Positions 18,237 through 26,847 of a stretch of DNA of 57,603 nucleotides are shown one piece after another. A model generated the notes under the pieces. That model saw nothing but the letters and a program-made list of their open reading frames with translations. It did not search any database and had not been told where the DNA came from. Source of the stretch: DAOTWA01 sp034435955. GTDB taxonomy: Bacteria; Chloroflexota; Anaerolineae; Anaerolineales; Anaerolineaceae. Position numbers and translations under genes: made by a program. The stretch lies in assembly GCA_034435955.1 (NCBI GenBank), contig DAOTWA010000072.1:1-57603 (forward strand), written 5' to 3'. Within the stretch, counting starts at the first letter, position 1. Every line of letters begins with the position of its first letter.

Positions 18237-19308
18237 GGGTTTGTCTCTTGCGAGCGCGGCGCCTGGAAAAAATCGTGCTGCTGACCACGAACAGGACGAT
18301 CATGCCCAGGATGACCGTCACAATGGCCGACGGCACCTGCATGGTACGCTGCATCTGGTCAGCGCCGACCAGCAACGCGCCGAAGATGATTGCAGCCGGT
18401 ATCGCGCCCAGCGGATGAAGCTGGCCAAACAGGGCCACGACGATGCCGGTAAAGCCGTACCCGCCCGAAAGACCGTAGATCATACGGCGCTGAACGCCCA
18501 TCACCAGCGCCGCTCCAGCGATGCCGGCGAACGCCCCGCCCAACACCAGCGACAGCACCTGGTAGATGCGCACATTGATGCCGGCATAGCGTGAGGCATT
18601 CGGATTGAGGCCGACCGCACGGATGCGGTATCCGATCGTGGTGCGCCACATGAAGATATAGACAAGGATCGCCAGGATTAACGCCAGGATGGTGCCGGCG
18701 TTCAACAGCGTCTGCGGGACAAGGCGCGGCAGCCAGGCGGCGCGCGGCAGGAGCGCCGATTGGGCGATGCTGGTGCCGGCCGCCACCTCGGCTGGATCGA
18801 GCATGGGGCCCGTCAACAGGTAAAGATTGAGTTGAATGGCAATCTGATTCATCATGATCGTGCTGAGGATTTCGTTCACCCCCAGGCGCGCCTTGAGGAA
18901 ACCAGGGATGCCGCCCCAAGCTGCACCCGCCAGCGCTCCAGCAATGATGCACAGCGGGATCATGACCACCGCTGGCAGATGAGGCAGGCTCAGCGCGAAG
19001 GCAGTGGCGGCCAAAGCGCCCACCGTGATCTGCCCCTCGGCGCCGATGTTGAGCACACCACCGCGAAAGGCGATCACGATGCCAAGCGCCACAAATAATA
19101 ACGGGGTAGCCTGTACCAGCGATTGCGTCATCCCGAACACGCTGCCGACTACCCCGCTCACCAGCGCCCCGTAGGCTGCCAGGGGATTCACCTTGAGCAG
19201 CCACAACATGACTGCCCCAATAGTAAGCGCCAGGGGCACCGCTGCCAATGGAAGCAGAGCTTCCAGTGTCTGGTTCGCTACTCGTTTTAGCTCCGGTGTT
19301 TCCGGCAT
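18229..19308 (-). CDS. BMP-type ABC permease (YufP-like)
   Basis: A 359-residue membrane permease with FRGGVLNIGAEGQITVGAL, the hallmark of YufP/NupP, and a coupling loop IGYRIRAVGLNPNASRYAGI. It is the first gene of the importer operon. AAGGA lies about 9 bases before the ATG. The divergent intergenic region upstream carries a strong promoter (19410-19438) and a CRP-like palindrome (19481-19496), which suggest catabolite or redox control. Confidence 0.92.
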   Translation of the reverse strand: MPETPELKRVANQTLEALLPLAAVPLALTIGAVMLWLLKVNPLAAYGALVSGVVGSVFGMTQSLVQATPLLFVALGIVIAFRGGVLNIGAEGQITVGALAATAFALSLPHLPAVVMIPLCIIAGALAGAAWGGIPGFLKARLGVNEILSTIMMNQIAIQLNLYLLTGPMLDPAEVAAGTSIAQSALLPRAAWLPRLVPQTLLNAGTILALILAILVYIFMWRTTIGYRIRAVGLNPNASRYAGINVRIYQVLSLVLGGAFAGIAGAALVMGVQRRMIYGLSGGYGFTGIVVALFGQLHPLGAIPAAIIFGALLVGADQMQRTMQVPSAIVTVILGMIVLFVVSSTIFSRRRARKRQTHV

Positions 19309-19409
19309 TCTTTGGAAATCCTTTTCTCCGACGATGATTGGGATTGGGTTGTTGGTCGTCGGAGTTGGTTATCCGTTCCAGGGAAATGAGATGCAGAGCG
19401 CCTGTTTGA

Positions 19410-19438
19410 ATTATAGTGGCTTTTTACTTGTATGACAA
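19410..19438 (-). promoter_or_regulatory. Promoter of the BMP importer operon
   Basis: Minus-strand TTGTCA (19433-19438) and TATAAT (19410-19415) are 17 bp apart, a near-consensus sigma70-type promoter about 100 bp upstream of the first permease gene. Confidence 0.7.
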
Positions 19439-19480
19439 CTGATCATTTTAGATATTCCTTCCCGTCAACGATTCCGCAAA

Positions 19481-19496
19481 GGTGACATTTGTCACA
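19481..19496. promoter_or_regulatory. CRP/FNR-like palindrome
   Basis: GGTGACATTTGTCACA contains perfect GTGA-N6-TCAC half sites, the layout of CRP-family operators. It lies between the two divergent promoters at 19410-19438 and 19530-19558. A similar site, TGTGATATTTGTCATA, lies upstream of the liv operon at 36906-36921. No CRP or FNR gene is in the window, so the regulator is inferred. Confidence 0.5.
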
Positions 19497-19529
19497 TTCA
19501 AAACGGGTCAGGTTACGGATATTCTGTCA

Positions 19530-19558
19530 TTGGAGATAAGAGGTAATTAATATATAAT
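19530..19558 (+). promoter_or_regulatory. Promoter of the second cytochrome operon
   Basis: TTGGAG (19530-19535) and TATAAT (19553-19558) are 17 bp apart, in a very AT-rich patch, about 115 bp before the nonahaem cytochrome gene. The -10 is perfect and the -35 is partial. Confidence 0.55.
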
Positions 19559-19673
19559 TAATTTTGTCTGCGGCGCGAAAGCCCGATTGTATGCTTATTG
19601 GTGGGGATTCGATCAGTCAAGCGCCTTCCCGCTTAAATAGCTTCCCAATCTTCCCGACAATGGAGTGTATTGA

Positions 19674-20861
19674 ATGACGGGAATCAAGTTTTCATCGTTC
19701 AAGCCCCACTGGTTGATCCTGGCTCTTGTCCTGGGAGGAGCATTGATCCTCGGGCTCGTGCTGGCGTGGCCGGAGCGTGCGGATGCATCCCAACCCTCAT
19801 CGGGTTCCCTGGCGCCAGGGTCGGCCCCCCAACTCACCAATGCGGATTGCCTGCTGTGCCACAGCAAACCCGGCTTCAATGTCCCCCTAGCTGATGGCGA
19901 GAAGTTGCCCCTCACCATCGATCCGACCCAATACGGCGCTTCGGTGCATGGCAGCAAGAACATGAGCTGCACCACCTGCCACGTGGACATCACCGAGTTC
20001 CCTCATCCCAAACGCACGGCTGAAAGCCTGCGCGAATATGCCGTCCAAATGAGGGACACCTGCAAGACCTGTCACAATGAGCAGTACCAGCTCACCATGG
20101 ACAGCGTTCACCAGAAAGCCTTCGAATCCGGTAACCAGCAGGCGCCCACCTGCGCCGATTGTCATAATCCCCATACGCAGGGGCGGATTACCGATGCCAA
20201 AACCGGTCAAATACTCCCCGCAGCGCGGTTGAACATTCCCCAAGTCTGTGCCCGCTGCCACAATGCCATCTACAACGAGTACAAGGAAAGCGTACACGGT
20301 GCAGCGCTGATCGACGCTAACAACACCGACGTGCCCACCTGCATCGACTGCCATGGTGTGCACCGCATCCCCAACCCAACCACGCCCGCCTTTCGCATCA
20401 ACTCGCCCCAAATTTGCTCCAAATGCCATACCGACAAGGCTCTGATGAGCAAATACGGCATCTCCACGGACGTGCTGAGAACATACGTGGCTGATTTTCA
20501 CGGCACGACTGCCACCCTCTTCCAAAAGCTGAGCCCAGACCAGCCGACAAACACACCGGTATGCTTCGACTGTCACGGAGTGCACAACATCACTCGGGTG
20601 GATGATCCGGTGAACGGTCTCCAACTCAAGCAAAATTTGCTGGCCACCTGCCAGAAATGTCATCCAAACGCCGGGACGAATTTCCCCACAGCCTGGATGG
20701 GGCATTACATCGCCGACCCGAAACGTACTCCCCTGGTGTATTACGTGCAGCTCTTCTATAAAATCTTGATCCCCCTGGTGCTGGGCGGTATGGTGCTCTT
20801 TGTCGCCAGCGACGTCTACCGCCGCCTGAAAGATCGCCGCAAAGGAGGCAGTCAGGCATGA
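19674..20861 (+). CDS. Nonahaem cytochrome c with two membrane anchors
   Basis: A 395-residue protein with an N-terminal transmembrane or signal helix (about residues 13-31), nine CxxCH sites and a C-terminal helix (about 361-379) followed by a basic tail. Sites are CLLCH (59), CTTCH (99), CKTCH (130), CADCH (160), CARCH (192), CIDCH (223), CSKCH (248), CFDCH (297) and CQKCH (326). Extra histidines such as SVHGS, ESVHGA and GHYI are likely distal ligands. The gene overlaps the cytochrome b gene by four bases (ATGA), so the two products probably form one complex in which electrons pass from quinol through b haems to this c-haem chain or the reverse. Confidence 0.92.
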   Translation: MTGIKFSSFKPHWLILALVLGGALILGLVLAWPERADASQPSSGSLAPGSAPQLTNADCLLCHSKPGFNVPLADGEKLPLTIDPTQYGASVHGSKNMSCTTCHVDITEFPHPKRTAESLREYAVQMRDTCKTCHNEQYQLTMDSVHQKAFESGNQQAPTCADCHNPHTQGRITDAKTGQILPAARLNIPQVCARCHNAIYNEYKESVHGAALIDANNTDVPTCIDCHGVHRIPNPTTPAFRINSPQICSKCHTDKALMSKYGISTDVLRTYVADFHGTTATLFQKLSPDQPTNTPVCFDCHGVHNITRVDDPVNGLQLKQNLLATCQKCHPNAGTNFPTAWMGHYIADPKRTPLVYYVQLFYKILIPLVLGGMVLFVASDVYRRLKDRRKGGSQA

Positions 20862-22018
20862 ACGAAACGCAAAAAACCTACACCCGCTTCGAGATTGGGC
20901 GGCGCATCGAGCATATTCTCTTGATCGCCTCCTTTACCACCCTGGCTTTGACCGGTCTGCCGCAGAAGTTCAGCACAGTGGGCGTCTCCGATTTCATTAT
21001 CCGAGTGTTTGGCGGGATCACCAACATTCGAGTGGTGCACCATACTGCTGCGGTGGTTTTCATGCTGGAGGCCGTTTATCACCTTGTGGTGATCGGCTAC
21101 AAGCTGTTCGTCCTGCAATTGAGGCCCTCCATGTTGCCCGGCACCAAAGATGTACGGGATGCGATTCAGGCCTTCGCTTACAATCTCGGTTTGACGAAGC
21201 AACCCCCGCGCATGGGACGCTATACCTTCCAGGAGAAGCTGGAATACTGGGCGCTGGTTTGGGGTCTTGTGGTGATGGCCTTTACCGGCTTCATGTTATG
21301 GAACCCCATCGCCACAACCAGCGTTCTGCCCGGGGTAGTCATCCCGGCCGCCAAAGCCGCCCATGGTTGGGAAGCGGTGCTGGCTGTGCTGGCCCTGCTC
21401 ATCTGGCACACGTATAACGTCCACATTAAGCACTTCAACCAGAGCATCTGGACCGGCAAACTGACCCGAAAAGAGATGGAAGAGGAACATCCCCTCGAGC
21501 TGGAAGAGATCGAAAAAGCCAGCCAGATCGACCAGCGGGAGAACGCGCTGGCCGAAAAACGGCGCAAGATCTATTTCCCGCTGGCTGCCGTGATCAGCTT
21601 TGCGTTTTTATTCGGCATCTATAAATTTGTCACCTTAGAAGTGACCGCCATTACCACCGTGCCGCCGGCCGAACGCGCCCCGGTGATTCAGGTCCAGACG
21701 CCTACTCCACTGCCAACCGAGGAGCCCACCCCGACATCGTCGGCGCCTGCAACCGGAGCCAACCTGACCTGGACGGATGTGATCGGACCGCTCTTCCAGC
21801 AAAAGTGCGGCGCCTGCCATGGGCAGGCTGGCGGGCTTAACCTGACCGATTACGCCGCCGCATTGAAAGGCAGCACGAAGGGACCGGTGATCATTCCGGG
21901 CAATGTAGATGGCAGCCCATTGGTGGCGCTGCAGGCCGCGGGTGGCCATCCGGGCCAGCTTTCCGCCGAAGAGTTGAATCTAGTTAAGAATTGGATCCTT
22001 GCCGGTGCACCCCAATAA
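20858..22018 (+). CDS. Cytochrome b with C-terminal c-haem domain
   Basis: A 386-residue fusion. The first 190 residues form a four-helix b-type cytochrome of the formate dehydrogenase gamma or b561-like class, with candidate haem ligands His19, His61/His62, His75, His169 and His184. A charged cytoplasmic stretch (EEEHPLELEEIEKA) leads to a fifth helix (about 238-256), a Pro/Thr linker and a single-haem domain with CGACH (317-321), LNLTDYAAAL, IIPGNVDGS and NWILAGAPQ. This last domain closely resembles the C-terminus of the protein at 10391-12103. The role inferred is quinone/quinol exchange with the nonahaem protein encoded just upstream. Confidence 0.88.
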   Translation: MNETQKTYTRFEIGRRIEHILLIASFTTLALTGLPQKFSTVGVSDFIIRVFGGITNIRVVHHTAAVVFMLEAVYHLVVIGYKLFVLQLRPSMLPGTKDVRDAIQAFAYNLGLTKQPPRMGRYTFQEKLEYWALVWGLVVMAFTGFMLWNPIATTSVLPGVVIPAAKAAHGWEAVLAVLALLIWHTYNVHIKHFNQSIWTGKLTRKEMEEEHPLELEEIEKASQIDQRENALAEKRRKIYFPLAAVISFAFLFGIYKFVTLEVTAITTVPPAERAPVIQVQTPTPLPTEEPTPTSSAPATGANLTWTDVIGPLFQQKCGACHGQAGGLNLTDYAAALKGSTKGPVIIPGNVDGSPLVALQAAGGHPGQLSAEELNLVKNWILAGAPQ

Positions 22019-22067
22019 ACGGAAATTCCTGCGCCAAATGTCCAATCTTTTGCGAAGTAATTTGACC

Positions 22068-22097
22068 GGGGCGGACTGCATTCCGCCCCTCCATTTT
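22068..22097 (+). terminator. Rho-independent terminator
   Basis: An 8-bp GC-rich stem (GGGGCGGA paired with TCCGCCCC, 6-base loop) followed by TCCATTTTT, about 50 bp after the cytochrome b gene. Confidence 0.8.
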
Positions 22098-22130
22098 TCT
22101 ACATAAATTGGTTCAGGGTGATTTTCCTGA

Positions 22131-22159
22131 TTGAAATCCGGACCGCAATCTTGTACGAT
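22131..22159 (+). promoter_or_regulatory. Promoter of the EF-Tu-like small gene
   Basis: TTGAAA (22131-22136) and TACGAT (22154-22159) are 17 bp apart, 70 bp before the start codon. Confidence 0.5.
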
Positions 22160-22229
22160 ACAAGTACGAGAAGATCGGCGCCGGATGGGAGGCGCGCTCT
22201 CCGGACGGCGTCGGCGGGAGGGCTGTACC

Positions 22230-22529
22230 ATGGAAACCAAAATCGGGGTAGTCACTCACTACTATAATCACCTGGGGGTGGCGGTGATTAAGCTGGATGA
22301 GCCCCTCAAGCTGGGCGAAACAGTTCATATCCTTGGGCACTCGACCGACTTCACTCAGCGGGTCGGGTCGATGGAGATCAACCATCGCAAAGTGCAATCG
22401 GTTGGCGCGGGAGCGGAAGTGGCGCTAAAAGTGGTCGCCCGCGTCCGGCGCGGAGATGCTGTCTTCCGCGTGCCGGAGGGGGAGGAGATTCCTCCACCAG
22501 AGACCGAACCCTCAGGCAGCAATTTTTAA
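22230..22529 (+). CDS. EF-Tu domain 2-like small protein
   Basis: A 99-residue protein that begins METKIGVVTHYYNHLGVAVI and continues with LKLGETVHILGHSTDFTQRVGSM, the pattern of the beta-barrel domain 2 of translation GTPases as found as stand-alone proteins and in U32-peptidase-associated domains. There is no GTPase domain. The ATG at 22230 is chosen because GGGAGGG lies 8 bases upstream; the frame is open further to 22131 but that part is not similar. The C-terminus (PEGEEIPPPETEPSGSNF) is disordered. The gene appears to be monocistronic with its own promoter and flanking terminators. Its role is unknown. Confidence 0.8.
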   Translation: METKIGVVTHYYNHLGVAVIKLDEPLKLGETVHILGHSTDFTQRVGSMEINHRKVQSVGAGAEVALKVVARVRRGDAVFRVPEGEEIPPPETEPSGSNF

Positions 22530-22658
22530 TTTGGCAATAAATAAGAATCGAGCGGCAGTCTTTACCCAAGCGCGGCCTTTGCGGTGCGGATGATCCCACA
22601 CAAGAGCCGAGCGGGTATGGCGCTTCTGCTTCCGAGATGCTGATGTTTCTGAATGTGT

Positions 22659-22690
22659 AAAAATCGCACCCCGACGATTGCCGGGGTGCG
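22659..22690 (-). terminator. Rho-independent terminator of the BNR gene
   Basis: A 9-bp stem CGCACCCCG/CGGGGTGCG with an 8-base loop; on the minus strand it is followed by ATTTTT. It lies about 60 bp after the BNR-repeat gene. Confidence 0.85.
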
Positions 22691-22752
22691 AGCTTATTAC
22701 CAGATGGAGCGTTCCAACCAATGTTGAACGCGTTCCGCATTGGATGCGTGGA

Positions 22753-24594
22753 TCACCAGTTGCCAGAGGCTGTCACCACATCCTGTTGGTTGATCGGCGT
22801 CGGCACGAATTCGAAGCCGTACCACCAGACGACGTTTTGCTTGTTGTTCGCATCCGTCCAGAAGGCGTGGAAGACGTTGTCCGCGCCGACGGCGAGATCG
22901 GTGTAGTCGCCGAAGAACCCGCCGCCGAACTGGTTGCGCGTATTAATCGGGTGGGTGGAGACCACGTTCGCCACATTGGTCATCACGTCGCGCACCGCGT
23001 AATCCAAGCGGGCATTATGGATGTAATTGCCCAGCTCCAGGCAGTCAATCCGGCCGACGACGTCGGGCGCGGGCTTGGCGCACGTCTGCCAGGGGGAGAC
23101 AACGTCGGCAATGTAAGCCGAGACGTACACGCGCCCGTTGGGAGCAACTTTTACGGCGGGGAAGACCTGATCGACGCGGCGTGGCGAAGGAGCGCTTAAG
23201 GTGCTGCCATTTGGCTGAGTCACCGGATAGCCAACCGCCACCCGATTGGCCCCGTCGTAGGAGGGCAGCGCCAGGACCGGCGAGCTCCAGGTTGCGCCGC
23301 CGTCGGTGGATTTGCTCATGAAGACCGCCGCGTGGCAACCATTATTCGTGGAGGCCGGGCAAAAGCCGCCCGTGCTGTCGCTGGTTAATGAATTCCACAC
23401 CACGTACAGGCTGCCATCCGGACCGGCCGCCGCCGCAGGGAAGCTGTTCACGCGGAAGGCGGTGTTGGCCAGCGGCAGGATATCCACGAGCTTGGAAATT
23501 TCCACCGGCTTGCCGAAGGTCACACCACCATCCGTGGACTTGGCCACGTAAATGCTGTCCAAAGTGGCCAGCCTGGTTGCCCCTTCCCAAAAGACGTAAA
23601 CCGTGCCGTCCGGGGCTACGACCGGGCGAGAACCCTGGTCGTAGAGCACATTGCCGGAAATCAGCTCAGGGCTGCTGAACGTCTTTCCGCCGTCTGTTGA
23701 GTACACAAAGGAGATGGGGGATTGAACATAGGCGCCGTTGACCGGATTAAAGATAAAGCGCGTCCACGAAACATACACCCGGTCACGGAACGGGCTGTTG
23801 GGATTCGCATCCACATTGATCCACTCTTTGTCATTGAAGACGGCAGGTGAAGTTGTCGGATTGATGAAGGTGGGTTGGGACCAGGTCAGGTTACCGTTTG
23901 AGTCAAAGGTCCCTCGATTGACGGTCACAGTGTTGGGTGGAGCTGTACGGTCGAAACCCAGGCCGGCATAATATACATGGCCCTGACTGTCGAAAGCCAC
24001 CGCCGGATCCCCGCCGGCATCGTAGATGCCGCCCACCAGGTGTTCAACACCTGGAATGAGGGTCCCCGTGTGTTGTGGATCGGTGGCTACACAACACCAG
24101 GTCTGGCCGCCGTCATTGGAAAAGTACGTGCCTGAATAGCCGTCGCCCAGGCCCGAGCAAGGCTGACCGTTGATCATGCAGGACCAGGTGCGCGTGACAT
24201 AATCATTCGCCCCGGCCACGATCCGCATGGGATTGTTTGGATCTACGGCGATGGCGGTTTCATTCTGCGGAGCGGCCGCCGTGTCGCCGTTCACCGTCAC
24301 ATCTGGCGGGAGGACGCTCGATCCATCGAGCGGGCTGGAAAGGACATAAGTGGGCGTGATGGGCGCTGTGGGGACCAAATTGCCCACCTCATTCTGCTCT
24401 GCTTCCTGGGTTACGAATGCAGAAAAGCGGATCTGCAGGCCAGCCGTCCCATTTAGTGAAGCGACCTTTCCGGCCAGGGTATTGATGTCGTATGTGGGCG
24501 ATTGCGCAACCGCCGGCAGGATGCCCGGCCCAAAAGCAAAGCCCAGAGTTGACATGACCAGCACCAGGACAGACCAAAGTCGTGCGCGTCTCAT
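22753..24594 (-). CDS. Secreted BNR/sialidase-like repeat protein
   Basis: A 613-residue exported protein with a signal peptide (MRRARLWSV to about AVAQS). It contains repeated Asp-box motifs of the BNR type: NDGGQTWCC, STDGGKTFSS, STDGGVTFGK and STDGGATWSS. Such six-bladed propellers occur in sialidases and in many secreted proteins of unknown activity. No catalytic sialidase arginine triad can be assigned from sequence alone. The ATG at 24594 has a strong AAAGGAGG six bases upstream; the longer frame to 24693 starts with TTG and lacks support. The gene has a long leader with a hairpin and a candidate operator. Likely a surface or secreted protein. Confidence 0.8.
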   Translation of the reverse strand: MRRARLWSVLVLVMSTLGFAFGPGILPAVAQSPTYDINTLAGKVASLNGTAGLQIRFSAFVTQEAEQNEVGNLVPTAPITPTYVLSSPLDGSSVLPPDVTVNGDTAAAPQNETAIAVDPNNPMRIVAGANDYVTRTWSCMINGQPCSGLGDGYSGTYFSNDGGQTWCCVATDPQHTGTLIPGVEHLVGGIYDAGGDPAVAFDSQGHVYYAGLGFDRTAPPNTVTVNRGTFDSNGNLTWSQPTFINPTTSPAVFNDKEWINVDANPNSPFRDRVYVSWTRFIFNPVNGAYVQSPISFVYSTDGGKTFSSPELISGNVLYDQGSRPVVAPDGTVYVFWEGATRLATLDSIYVAKSTDGGVTFGKPVEISKLVDILPLANTAFRVNSFPAAAAGPDGSLYVVWNSLTSDSTGGFCPASTNNGCHAAVFMSKSTDGGATWSSPVLALPSYDGANRVAVGYPVTQPNGSTLSAPSPRRVDQVFPAVKVAPNGRVYVSAYIADVVSPWQTCAKPAPDVVGRIDCLELGNYIHNARLDYAVRDVMTNVANVVSTHPINTRNQFGGGFFGDYTDLAVGADNVFHAFWTDANNKQNVVWWYGFEFVPTPINQQDVVTASGNW

Positions 24595-24694
24595 AACATA
24601 CCTCCTTTCAAACTCTTCTATAGACAGTAAGAAGCGAGCCGATGCAAGTGCTCTTTCATCGTAAGCAAGCGCAGCGCCCGTTTGCGAGCGCAAA

Positions 24695-25031
24695 ATGCAC
24701 TGGGAGAAGAATCCCCTGACACCACCTCCTTAGAAAGCAACGGCATCACCTGAGGTGATGCCACGATCGGTAGAGATGTAGCGGTAGTTTGAGGTTATCC
24801 AACCAAAGGGGGACACCCGCGAACCAGTCGTTCGAGTTACAACAAGGCCGGGCATCCTTGCGGAAATCTGCACAGACCTTGCAGGTTCATTCGTGGGCGT
24901 CAGATACATGATGCTTTGGAACCGTTATTGGAAGCGAAATGGAATGTGAACAACGATGATATGGTTATGGATATATTCGACCAACTTGCTCGTGATGTCA
25001 CGATTATAGCGCAGCCGACTCGGGATGTCCT
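24695..25031 (-). promoter_or_regulatory. Leader and promoter of the BNR gene
   Basis: The minus-strand promoter is AGGACA (25026-25031) and TATAAT (25003-25008), 17 bp apart, giving a leader of about 400 bases. A palindrome (TCGTGA-TG-TCACGA, 24990-25003) overlaps the start side of the promoter and may be an operator. Downstream, a perfect 9-bp hairpin (arms 24742-24750 and 24754-24762, 3-base loop) is followed by an orphan Shine-Dalgarno sequence (AAGGAGGTGG, near 24722-24731) that has no usable start codon. I see no gene in this stretch. Confidence 0.45.
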
Positions 25032-25073
25032 TAAAGTGAAGTTAAGGTTTTGTAGATTTGCTGAAAATGATTG

Positions 25074-25103
25074 GCCCGCCGCCGATCAGAACCGGCGGCG
25101 GGC
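25074..25103 (-). terminator. Terminator after the oxidoreductase gene
   Basis: A perfect 11-bp GC stem (arms 25074-25084 and 25093-25103, 8-base loop), about 60 bp after the stop codon of the Gfo/Idh/MocA gene. On the minus strand the hairpin is followed by CAATCATTTT. Confidence 0.65.
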
Positions 25104-25160
25104 TCAGATTTTGCATCCGTGGAAACTCACCCGCGGCGCCTGCTTTTCGATTGGGAGTGC

Positions 25161-26321
25161 CTACAACTCCTCGTACTTGACCTCCACCCAGCGCTTCTCC
25201 TCGGCGCTGCGCGCAATCCTCTCCAGCAGGGCCAGGTTGCGCCAGCCATCTTCGAAGGTCGGGAAACCCGGTTGCAATGTCGGATCACCCGCGTCGATGT
25301 AGGTGTATACATCCCGGAAGAGTTGCGTGAAGGTGTCCGGATAGCCCTCGACGTGGCCGCTATGGAAAGCGGCCATCCCTCGCGCCTCGGGGTGAAGCAA
25401 AGTCGGTTCTTTTACCAGAATCTCGTTGGGGTGCTCGCGGTGGCCGATCCACAGCTGGTTGGGCGTCTCTGATTCCCAGGCAAGCGAAGCCAGCGAACCG
25501 TTGATCTCCCAGCGGAATAGATCCTTGTGACCTGGACTGACCTGCGAAACGGTCAGAGACCCGTGCGCTCCACCTTCGTACATCAGCAAAACCGCGGCGT
25601 AATCGTCGCTGCTCATCTGCACCGGATCGCTCTTCCCGGTGAATTCTGGAGATTCGTGGTAAAGGTGGATCTCCTCGCGCGGTTTGTAGCGCACCGGGAT
25701 AAAAGTGGCAAAATCGGCCATTACTGCCGTGACCCTTAGGCCGGTAATCCAGGTGAGCATGTCCAGCCAGTGGCTGCCGAAATCGGCGATGGCGCGCAAC
25801 GGCCCGCCCAACTCAGGATCCAGCCGCCAGTTCCAATCGCTGGGCTGGCACAGCCAATCGAGGGCCGAATCGCCGCGCAGAATATGCACCTGTCCGATCT
25901 CGCCGTAATGCACTCGGGAGCGCGCCTCCTGAATTTGGGGATAATAGCGCATGTTGAAACACACGGCTCCGACCAGCCCTTTGGAATGCGCCAGTCTGGC
26001 CAGCTCGCGCGCCTCGGCCGATTGAATGGTAAGCGGTTTTTCGCACACCACATGCTTGCCGGCCAGGAGAGCGCTGCGAGCCATGGGATAGTGGGCATAA
26101 TTTGGCGTGCAAATATGCACCACATCCACGCGGGAATCCGCGCACAGTTCGTCAAATGTACTGTAATAATGGTCTAGATTCAGGCGCTCGGCTACCGTGC
26201 GCCCCTCCTCTTTCGTAATCCCCAGAATGCCGGTTACTTCGATCCCCAGCCGGCGAAGAGCCTCAACATGAACAGGCCCTACCAGACCAGCGCCGGCGAC
26301 AGCAGCGCGTAAGCGTTTCAT
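25161..26321 (-). CDS. Gfo/Idh/MocA family oxidoreductase
   Basis: A 386-residue NAD(P)-dependent oxidoreductase. The N-terminal Rossmann fold shows VAGAGLVGPVHVEAL, the usual HICTPNYAHY segment follows, and the catalytic lysine lies in CEKPL. The C-terminal part has the dimerisation beta-sheet domain (RYYPQIQEA, GGPLRAIADFGSHWLDML). Family members act on sugars, inositols or related polyols; the substrate cannot be read from sequence. The second of two adjacent ATGs (26321) is chosen because GGGAGG lies five bases before it. The gene stands alone between a terminator and an ORF-poor region. Confidence 0.9.
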   Translation of the reverse strand: MKRLRAAVAGAGLVGPVHVEALRRLGIEVTGILGITKEEGRTVAERLNLDHYYSTFDELCADSRVDVVHICTPNYAHYPMARSALLAGKHVVCEKPLTIQSAEARELARLAHSKGLVGAVCFNMRYYPQIQEARSRVHYGEIGQVHILRGDSALDWLCQPSDWNWRLDPELGGPLRAIADFGSHWLDMLTWITGLRVTAVMADFATFIPVRYKPREEIHLYHESPEFTGKSDPVQMSSDDYAAVLLMYEGGAHGSLTVSQVSPGHKDLFRWEINGSLASLAWESETPNQLWIGHREHPNEILVKEPTLLHPEARGMAAFHSGHVEGYPDTFTQLFRDVYTYIDAGDPTLQPGFPTFEDGWRNLALLERIARSAEEKRWVEVKYEEL

Positions 26322-26351
26322 CATAACCTCCCACCCATAGAATATGGTCAA

Positions 26352-26847
26352 GGATGCGGATCGATATTATAAATCCCATCCCCTTCTCAGAAGGACGGAT
26401 ATTCGCCTGAACGTCTGCGTTGAATATAGCCAGCCATGGCGCGCATGTCAAGCTGCGAATACCGTTCGGACTCGCAAAGCTCTTCGGCGACTTCAATAAT
26501 TGACTTACATATCCGGCGTAATTCCAATTCACAAAAATAAATGGGGACGCCATAATCAACACAATTGGCGGAAGGCGACTTATCCCCAACCCGCTGAAGG
26601 CGGAATGAATGCCCCCTTATGAGATCATAGCTGATCATCGAATTGTTGGTATTTTGAATTATGATTGGATCACTAAATGCCGTCGCGGCGGCACTCGTTG
26701 GTCAAGCCTCGATTGCTTTCTAATCGATAAGCGCTGGAATAATAGAATTTATGTGCTATAATTTTAATTGGCCAGGTGAATTGTGCAGTTCACGTCAAGG
26801 CTGGCCTGTCGCTCAAACAGTCGAACGGGGAGCAGGAGGTAAAGCTC
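26352..26847. other. ORF-poor region with promoter of the phosphatase gene
   Basis: About 500 bp between the oxidoreductase (minus) and the PP2C phosphatase (plus). An 83-codon minus-strand frame (26387-26638) is present but has no ribosome-binding site and no recognisable family. At 26754-26762 an extended -10 (TGC followed by TATAAT) faces the phosphatase gene with a weak -35 (CTGGAA, 26734-26739). The stretch is less GC-rich than its neighbours. Confidence 0.4.

Noticed and set aside
26387..26638. 83-codon minus-strand frame
   Set aside because: No ribosome-binding site, no recognisable domain and a composition unlike its neighbours; kept only as a note on the intergenic region.
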